Shown here piece after piece: positions 58,715-64,000 of a stretch of DNA of 64,000 bases. How positions within the stretch are numbered: position 1 is the stretch's first letter; the number at the start of each line of letters is the position of its first letter. The stretch covers positions 744,001 through 808,000 of the forward strand of contig NZ_CP114014.1 in NCBI RefSeq assembly GCF_040581415.1, given 5' to 3'. The position numbers and the translations under genes are program-made. The notes under the pieces are model-generated. The model did not search any database, was not told where the DNA came from, and worked only from the letters and a program-made list of their open reading frames with translations. The stretch comes from Paraconexibacter sp040581415 (GTDB lineage Bacteria; Actinomycetota; Thermoleophilia; Solirubrobacterales; Solirubrobacteraceae).

Positions 58715-59779
58715 ATGCCGCGAATCCTGCTGGAGCCGATCGGCGAGGAGATCGACTGCGAGTCGGACGAGACGATTCTCGACGCCTCCTTCCGCCAGGG
58801 GTACTCGCTGGTGCACGGCTGCCGTGAGGGCCAGTGCTCTGCATGCAAGTGCTACCTGCTGGAGGGCGAGGTGTCGCTGAAGACGTACTCGACCTTCGCG
58901 CTGTCGGACTCCGAGGAGGAGCAGGGGTACACCCTGCTCTGCCGGGCGATGCCGGATGACGAGGACATCACCGTCGAGCTGCTGCACTTCGACGCGGAGA
59001 ACTACCGGTCGGACTTCGACATCCGCGACGGGTCGGCGACCGTGGAGACGATCCGCGAGCTGACGCACGACATCTCCCACGTGGTGCTGCGGATCGACGA
59101 GCCGTCGGACTTCGAGTTCACGCCCGGGCACTACGTCGACCTCCACGTGCCCGGGTCGGATGGGGAGGAGCGTCGGTCGTTCTCGATGGCGAACCTCCCC
59201 GGTGACGGACAGATCGAGCTCATGATCAAGCGCTACCCCGGCGGCCGGCTCTCGGGGATGCTCGAGGACGGCTCGCTGACCGTCGGTGCCGAGCTGGCGT
59301 TCACCGGGCCGTACGGCGCGTTCCGCCTACGGCAGAACGATCGCCCGGTGCTGATGGTGGCCGGTGGGTCGGGCATGGCCCCGCAGATCGCGCTGCTGCG
59401 GCAGATGGCCCGGGACGGGATCGACCGGCCAGTGCGCTTCTTCTACGGCGCCCGGCAACGACGCGACCTATTCCACCTGGACGAGATCCAGGCGTTGGGG
59501 GCGCAGCTCCCGGACTTCCGCTTCGTCGCGGTGCTCTCCGACCCAGCCGAGGAAGACGGCTGGGACGGCGAAGGTGGCTTCGTTCACGACGCGGTCAGTC
59601 GCTACCTGAAGAGCGGCGAGATCGACGCCGACGTCGAGGCCTACCTCTGCGGCCCGCCCCCGATGGTCGACGCGGCGACGGAGATGCTCATCGACGGCCG
59701 CAGCCTCGACGCGTCGCAGGTCCACTTCGACAAGTTCACCACGTCGGTCGCCGCAGGCGATCAGGAGACAGCCACATGA
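58715..59779 (+). CDS. prmB: monooxygenase reductase component (2Fe-2S/FAD)
   Basis: This 354-residue protein has an N-terminal plant-type 2Fe-2S domain (Cys36, Cys41, Cys44, Cys76), then an FAD domain (RRSFSMAN) and an NAD(P)H domain (MVAGGSGMAPQIALL, CGPPPMVDA). It passes electrons from NADH to the di-iron centre. GAGGAAGAC precedes the ATG. It lies 33 bases after prmA and its stop overlaps the prmC start (ATGA). Confidence 0.92.
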   Translation: MPRILLEPIGEEIDCESDETILDASFRQGYSLVHGCREGQCSACKCYLLEGEVSLKTYSTFALSDSEEEQGYTLLCRAMPDDEDITVELLHFDAENYRSDFDIRDGSATVETIRELTHDISHVVLRIDEPSDFEFTPGHYVDLHVPGSDGEERRSFSMANLPGDGQIELMIKRYPGGRLSGMLEDGSLTVGAELAFTGPYGAFRLRQNDRPVLMVAGGSGMAPQIALLRQMARDGIDRPVRFFYGARQRRDLFHLDEIQALGAQLPDFRFVAVLSDPAEEDGWDGEGGFVHDAVSRYLKSGEIDADVEAYLCGPPPMVDAATEMLIDGRSLDASQVHFDKFTTSVAAGDQETAT

Positions 59780-60855
59780 CCCCACCCCCGGTCAAGCAGA
59801 TCAAGGACGGCACCGGCGCCCGCTCGGACGACAACGAGCGCACGTTCAACTACTTCACCCCCGTGAAACGCAGGGCCTCGGTCTACGAGGACGTCACCGT
59901 CGACACCCAGCCGTCCATCCACCGCCACGTGGACCGCGGCTGGCAGCTCTCGTTCGACGGCGTCCACGGCGTCTGGAGCGACGACTCCACACGGCTCGAA
60001 GTCGCCGACTGGTACGACTTCCGCGATCCCGCCGGCTGGTGGGAGCGGACCTTCTACCAGGTGGGCTCGCAGTCCGAGCGCGGCATCGACAGCGCCGTCC
60101 GCCAAGCGAACGTCGACGGCCTGTTCGCCGACTTCGACCCGGCCTGGGTGGAGTTCCTCCGCGTGAACCTCCAGGTCCCGGCGTTCGTGCAGCACGGCCT
60201 CTGGCTCGCGGTCGCCGCGACCGGCCGCGACACGCTCTCGGATACGCTCACGCACGCGGTCGTCATGCAGGCCGGACTCAAGCAGCGGTTCGCTCAGTCG
60301 ATCGTCCTCTACGCCCTGGATCTCGAGCCGCACTTCGGCGAGTTTCCGATGGACACCGCCCGCGAGCGCTGGATGGAGCATCCGGCGTGGCAGCCGACCC
60401 GGCGCTTCGTCGAGAAGCTCCGGACCATCGTGGACTGGGGGGAGTCGATCGTCGCGATCAACCTCTGCTTCGAGCCGCTGGTCGGTGTGCTGATCTCCCG
60501 CGAGCTCGGCATGCGCGCGGCCAGTGCCAACGGGGACACCGTCACCCCGACGATCGGCCGGGTCGCGCAGCTTGAGTGGCAGTGGATCAACGAGTGGACG
60601 GCCGACTTCGCCAAGCTCGTCCTCGGCGACGCCGAGCACGGCGAGCGCAACCGGGAGCTGGTCGCCGGCTGGATCGACGACTGGATGCCCCTCGCCCTGG
60701 AGGCCGTGCAGGCGCTCGCGGGCATGGTCGACGAGCTGCCCGTGGCGATCGACTTCGAAGCATCGTGGGAGCGCACCCTCCGTGACGCGCAGACCATCTG
60801 GGCGGCGGCCGGGGTAGCTGACCTCGTGAGTGTGCCGACGCAGGTGCCGGCATGA
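59776..60855 (+). CDS. prmC: monooxygenase hydroxylase small (beta) subunit
   Basis: This 359-residue helical protein is related to the alpha subunit fold but lacks the iron ligands, as expected for beta subunits. RTFNYFTPVKRRASVYEDVTVD at the N-terminus and WQLSFDG, VQHGLW and VYALDLE-type blocks are typical of PrmC/MimC. It forms the dimeric hydroxylase with PrmA. Its ATG overlaps the prmB stop and its own stop overlaps prmD. Confidence 0.9.
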   Translation: MTPPPVKQIKDGTGARSDDNERTFNYFTPVKRRASVYEDVTVDTQPSIHRHVDRGWQLSFDGVHGVWSDDSTRLEVADWYDFRDPAGWWERTFYQVGSQSERGIDSAVRQANVDGLFADFDPAWVEFLRVNLQVPAFVQHGLWLAVAATGRDTLSDTLTHAVVMQAGLKQRFAQSIVLYALDLEPHFGEFPMDTARERWMEHPAWQPTRRFVEKLRTIVDWGESIVAINLCFEPLVGVLISRELGMRAASANGDTVTPTIGRVAQLEWQWINEWTADFAKLVLGDAEHGERNRELVAGWIDDWMPLALEAVQALAGMVDELPVAIDFEASWERTLRDAQTIWAAAGVADLVSVPTQVPA

Positions 60856-61181
60856 CCAGCGTCGGCGGCCTGGACAGCACGTACAACTTCGTCGGGATCG
60901 TGATGGCGCGCAGCGCTGAGGGCGACGCGGTCGCCGACGCGCTACGTGGCAAGCCGGGGGTGGAGATCATCCAGCAGCCGGCGTTCTGGGACATCCGCGC
61001 CGCGGACAAGCTCGAGATCGACTACGACGAGGTCTCCGAGGAGCTCGGCATCGACGTCGACGCCTACACGATCCAGCACGAGATGTCGACGCACTACGGC
61101 CGCATGGTCACCACCGACGACAAGCTCATCCTGTTCGGTGACCCCATCGAGGCCATGAACTTCCTCAACGGCGACACCTGA
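60852..61181 (+). CDS. prmD: monooxygenase coupling (effector) protein
   Basis: This 109-residue protein matches the MmoB/DmpM-type regulatory subunits: NFVGIVMARSAEGDAVADAL, then GVEIIQQPAFWDIRA and ELGIDVDAYTIQHEMSTHYGRMV. It has no cofactor; it binds the hydroxylase to promote efficient O2 activation. Its start overlaps the prmC stop (ATGA). It ends the four-gene monooxygenase core. Confidence 0.92.
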   Translation: MTSVGGLDSTYNFVGIVMARSAEGDAVADALRGKPGVEIIQQPAFWDIRAADKLEIDYDEVSEELGIDVDAYTIQHEMSTHYGRMVTTDDKLILFGDPIEAMNFLNGDT

Positions 61182-61249
61182 GCCGGCGGCTCAGCACTCC
61201 ACGTCAGCAGGGCGGCCCGCGGAGTTCGCGGCCGACACCATCGAAACGA

Positions 61250-62851
61250 ATGGACCCATCCATGTACGACTACGTCATCGTCGGCGCCGGCTCGGCCGGC
61301 GCCGTGCTCGCCGCCCGCCTCTCCGAGGACCCGTCCGTCACCGTCGCGCTGCTGGAGGCCGGCGGCGCGGACACCGACGACGAGATCCACATCCCCGCCG
61401 CTTTCGGCGCCCTGTTCAAGGGCCGCCGCGACTGGGACATGTCGACCGAGCCGGAGCCCGGCCTCGGCGGGCGCCGCGCCTACCTGCCGCGGGCGAAGAT
61501 GCTCGGCGGCTGCTCATCGATGAACGCGATGGTCTACATGCGCGGCAACCGCGCGGACTACGACGAGTGGGCGGCGATGGGCGCCGAGGGCTGGGGCTAC
61601 GACGACGTCCTGCCGTACTTCAAGAAGTCCGAGAGCAACGAGCGGGGCGAGGATCAGTTCCACGGCGCCGACGGGCCGCTCCCGGTGAAGGAGTCGCGGT
61701 CGATGAACCCGGTCATCGACGCCTTCGTCGAGGCCGCCGCGCAGGCCGGCCACGAGAAGAACCCGGACTTCAACGGCGCGCGTCAGGAGGGCTTCGGCCG
61801 CTTCCAGACGACGCAGGAGAACGGCATGCGCGCCAGCACCTCGGTCCGCTTCCTGCATCCGAACATGGGCCGCGAGAACCTCACGATCATCACGGACGCG
61901 ATGGCGCTGCGGATCCTGTTCGACGGGGACCGCGCGAGCGGCGTGGAGATCGATCACGCCGGCACGATCGAGGAGATCCACGCGTCGCGTGAGGTGATCC
62001 TCTCTGCCGGCGCCTACCAGTCCCCGCAACTGCTGATGCTCTCCGGCATCGGCCCGGCTGACGCGCTGCCGCTGTTCGGCATCGAGGTCCGTCAGGACCT
62101 GCCGGTCGGTCAGGGCCTGAAGGACCACTGCATGGCGCTGTTCAACTGGAAGGCCGACTACGAGTCCCTCATGACCGCCTTGACGCCGGAGAACGTGGAG
62201 CTGCTGCAGACCGAGGGTCGCGGCCCGCTGTCCTCCAACATCGCCGAGGGCGGCGGGTTCATCCGCACCCGCCCGGGCCTCGACGCGCCCGACTGCCAGT
62301 TCCACGTCGCCCCCGTGCTCTTCCACGAAGAGGGCCTCGGCGCCGCGGTCGAGCACGGTGTCGCCTTCGGCCCGGGCGTGGTGAAGCCCACGAGCACCGG
62401 GTCGGTGACGCTGCGGGCCCCGAGCCCCTATGTCAAGCCGCGCATCCAGCACAACTACCTGACGACCGAGGAGGACCGGGCGACGATCCTCGCCGGCGCC
62501 CGCGTGGCGCTGAAGATCGCCGAGCAGGATGCCCTGGGCCCGTTCATCACGGGGCCTTTCAACGCGCCGCCGTCGGACATCTCCGACGAGGACCTGATGA
62601 CGGTCATCGAGGCGCAGACCCAGACGATCTACCACCCGACCTCGACATGCGCGATCGGCCCGGTCGTGGACTCGCGCCTGCGCGTGCACGGCGTGCAGGG
62701 ACTCCGGGTGGTCGACGCGTCGATCATGCCGTCGATCGTCCGCGGCAACACGAACGCGCCGACGATCATGATCGGCGAGAAGGCCGCCGACCTGATCAAG
62801 GAGGACGCGGCGGCCGCCGCGCCCGCCACGACCGCGACGGCGCAGGGGTAG
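61250..62851 (+). CDS. GMC-family FAD-dependent alcohol dehydrogenase
   Basis: This 533-residue protein has FAD motif GAGSAG (12-17), GMC signatures PRAKMLGGCSSMNAM and LSAGAYQSPQLLMLSGIGP, and catalytic His/Asn in YHPTSTC and RGNTNAP. It follows prmD by 68 bases and should oxidise the alcohol made by the monooxygenase. Classical propane operons have a Zn/Fe alcohol dehydrogenase and GroEL-like gene here instead, so this replacement points to a different alcohol. It is a paralogue of the GMC gene at 42.6 kb. The ATG at 61262 is an alternative start. Confidence 0.9.
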   Translation: MDPSMYDYVIVGAGSAGAVLAARLSEDPSVTVALLEAGGADTDDEIHIPAAFGALFKGRRDWDMSTEPEPGLGGRRAYLPRAKMLGGCSSMNAMVYMRGNRADYDEWAAMGAEGWGYDDVLPYFKKSESNERGEDQFHGADGPLPVKESRSMNPVIDAFVEAAAQAGHEKNPDFNGARQEGFGRFQTTQENGMRASTSVRFLHPNMGRENLTIITDAMALRILFDGDRASGVEIDHAGTIEEIHASREVILSAGAYQSPQLLMLSGIGPADALPLFGIEVRQDLPVGQGLKDHCMALFNWKADYESLMTALTPENVELLQTEGRGPLSSNIAEGGGFIRTRPGLDAPDCQFHVAPVLFHEEGLGAAVEHGVAFGPGVVKPTSTGSVTLRAPSPYVKPRIQHNYLTTEEDRATILAGARVALKIAEQDALGPFITGPFNAPPSDISDEDLMTVIEAQTQTIYHPTSTCAIGPVVDSRLRVHGVQGLRVVDASIMPSIVRGNTNAPTIMIGEKAADLIKEDAAAAAPATTATAQG

Positions 62852-62855
62852 ATCG

Positions 62856-64000
62856 ATGCTCGAGGGCCTGATGCAGCACGACGTGCCGATGAGCCTCCAG
62901 CACGCCTTCGGGCGGCTGCACCGGATGCACGGCAGCAGCGGCGAGGTCGTGTCGCTGCGCACCGCCGACGGGAATGTCGACCGGGTCGGCTATCGCGAGA
63001 TCGGGGACCGATCGCTGCGGCTCGCGTCGGGGCTGACGGCTCTCGGCATCGAGCCGGGCGACCGCGTTGCGACGCTGATGTGGAACAACCACGAGCACAT
63101 GGAGGCGTACCTGGCCATCCCGTGCATGGGCGCCGTGCTCCACACGCTCAACCTGCGGCTCTTCACCGAGCAGCTCGTCTACATCGTCAACCACGCGCAG
63201 GACCGCGTGATCATGATCGAGGACACGCTCATCCCGATGGTCGCCGACATCGTCGACCAACTCCCCGTCGTCGAGCACTGGATCGTCGTCGGCGACGGCG
63301 ACGCATCGGCTCTCGGCGAGAACGTCATCCGGTACGAGGCGCTGCTCGCCGAGCAGCCGGGCGACTACCGCTTCCCGGTGATCGACGACGACCGCCAGGC
63401 TGCAGCCCTCTGCTACACCAGCGGCACCACCGGTAACCCGAAGGGCGTCCTCTACAGCCACCGCAGCGCGCTGCTGCACTCGATGGCCGTCCTCACCGCC
63501 GACTGCTTCGGTGTCGGGAAGAGCGACCGGATCCTGCCTGTCGTGCCGATGTTCCACGCGAACGCCTGGGGGCTGATCTACGCCGCCGCGCTCTCCGGCG
63601 CGTCGCTGGTGATGCCCGGCCCGTTCCTCAAGGCGCCGTCGCTCGCGCATCTCATCGTCAGCGAGCGGTGCACGGTCGCCGGTGCCGTGCCCACTCTGTG
63701 GATGGATCTTCTCCGCTACGCCGACGAGCACAAGCCCGACCTCACCAGCCTGCGGATCGTCCCGTGCGGCGGCGCTGCCGTCCCGCGGTCGCTGATGGAG
63801 GCATTCCAGGAGCGCCATGGCGTGCGGATCGTCCAGGCGTGGGGCATGACCGAGACCAGCCCGCTCGGGTCGGTCGCGATTCCGCCGGAGCAGCTCGAAG
63901 GCGAGGAGCACTGGCGCTACCGCACGAGCCAGGGCCAGGTCGCGCCGCTCGTCGAGGTCCGCATCATCGGTGAGGACGGGACCGAGCAGCCGTGGGACGG
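62856..64000 (+). CDS. acyl-CoA synthetase (AMP-forming), truncated by the window end
   Basis: The first 381 codons are present. The protein has the ATP motif YTSGTTGNPKGVLYSHRS (P-loop-like A3), HANAWGLIYAA (A4) and WGMTETSPLG (A5), so it is an ANL-family ligase that activates a carboxylic acid to acyl-CoA. The N-terminal MLEGLMQHDVPMSLQHAF block resembles medium-/long-chain (AlkK-like) ligases. It starts four bases after the GMC stop, so it belongs to the monooxygenase operon and would activate the acid derived from the oxidised substrate. The C-terminal domain lies outside. Confidence 0.9.
   Translation, partial: MLEGLMQHDVPMSLQHAFGRLHRMHGSSGEVVSLRTADGNVDRVGYREIGDRSLRLASGLTALGIEPGDRVATLMWNNHEHMEAYLAIPCMGAVLHTLNLRLFTEQLVYIVNHAQDRVIMIEDTLIPMVADIVDQLPVVEHWIVVGDGDASALGENVIRYEALLAEQPGDYRFPVIDDDRQAAALCYTSGTTGNPKGVLYSHRSALLHSMAVLTADCFGVGKSDRILPVVPMFHANAWGLIYAAALSGASLVMPGPFLKAPSLAHLIVSERCTVAGAVPTLWMDLLRYADEHKPDLTSLRIVPCGGAAVPRSLMEAFQERHGVRIVQAWGMTETSPLGSVAIPPEQLEGEEHWRYRTSQGQVAPLVEVRIIGEDGTEQPWD

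Noticed and set aside
57020..61181. Toluene/phenol or methane monooxygenase call for the di-iron operon
   Set aside because: Gene order (alpha, reductase, beta, coupling protein) and the late CWTC/YCSKEC pairs fit the propane-monooxygenase type. There is no gamma subunit or Rieske ferredoxin gene.

Overview
The window is high-GC actinobacterial DNA. Three things suggest this: dense short-spaced operons with GTG starts and ATGA/GTGA overlaps, F420-type luciferase-like enzymes, and MMPL, PucR and propane-monooxygenase-type families. The secreted Lys/Arg-rich and Ala/Lys-rich proteins and the gene mix look most like Thermoleophilia (Solirubrobacterales, e.g. Patulibacter/Conexibacter relatives). 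That placement is inference; there is no rRNA in the window to fix it.

Layout. (1) 1-27.2 kb is an ordinary chromosomal region of single genes and short operons. It holds a GNAT fragment, PlsC-type acyltransferase, secreted beta-propeller, Baeyer-Villiger-type flavin monooxygenase, a divergent polysaccharide O-acetylation locus (MBOAT plus two SGNH proteins), GFA protein, FKBP, two SDRs with a TetR, two tRNA-Ser genes, a methyltransferase, a pilin-like protein, a GH5 glycosidase, MerR, LMW-PTP, asparaginase, hydroxyacid-oxoacid transhydrogenase, BioA, a collagen-like-tailed 5'-nucleotidase, an alpha/beta hydrolase and a trypsin-like protease. It ends at tRNA-Arg(ACG). (2) 27.2-27.7 kb is a gene-free, repeat-bearing stretch next to the tRNA that looks like an integration scar. 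(3) 27.7-39.7 kb is an export block: two MMPL (RND-type) transporters, two DHA2 MFS pumps, a metallo-beta-lactamase-fold hydrolase, a PaaI-type thioesterase and three TetR regulators. (4) 39.8-46.2 kb is an oxidation block: two related P450s, a thioesterase, an F420-type LLM oxidoreductase, a GMC oxidoreductase and a TetR. (5) 46.2-51.0 kb is a regulatory block: two GAF-LuxR regulators, a PucR-type regulator and two stand-alone SCP2 lipid-binding proteins. (6) 51.3-54.8 kb is a metal/metalloid block: BASS/arsenite-type permease, two MerR regulators, a membrane protein with a CSCSC tail and a methyltransferase. (7) 55.2-64.0 kb holds a second PucR regulator and a soluble di-iron monooxygenase operon (prmABCD order), followed by a GMC alcohol dehydrogenase and an acyl-CoA ligase cut by the window end.

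Working together. Blocks 3-7 read as one catabolic/accessory region for a hydrophobic substrate: oxygenation by P450s or the di-iron enzyme, oxidation of the alcohol by GMC enzymes, CoA activation, thioesterase housekeeping, lipid-carrier SCP2 proteins and extrusion by MMPL/MFS pumps. Two regulatory threads link separate operons by sequence. A 14-base identical, dyad-containing operator lies before the MMPL operon (28.4 kb) and the P450 operon (39.8 kb). A bipartite motif (TCCGAAGGA-like plus TGACCCGATC-like) recurs around the GAF-LuxR/SCP2/PucR genes and directly upstream of prmA. The substrate itself cannot be read from the sequence.
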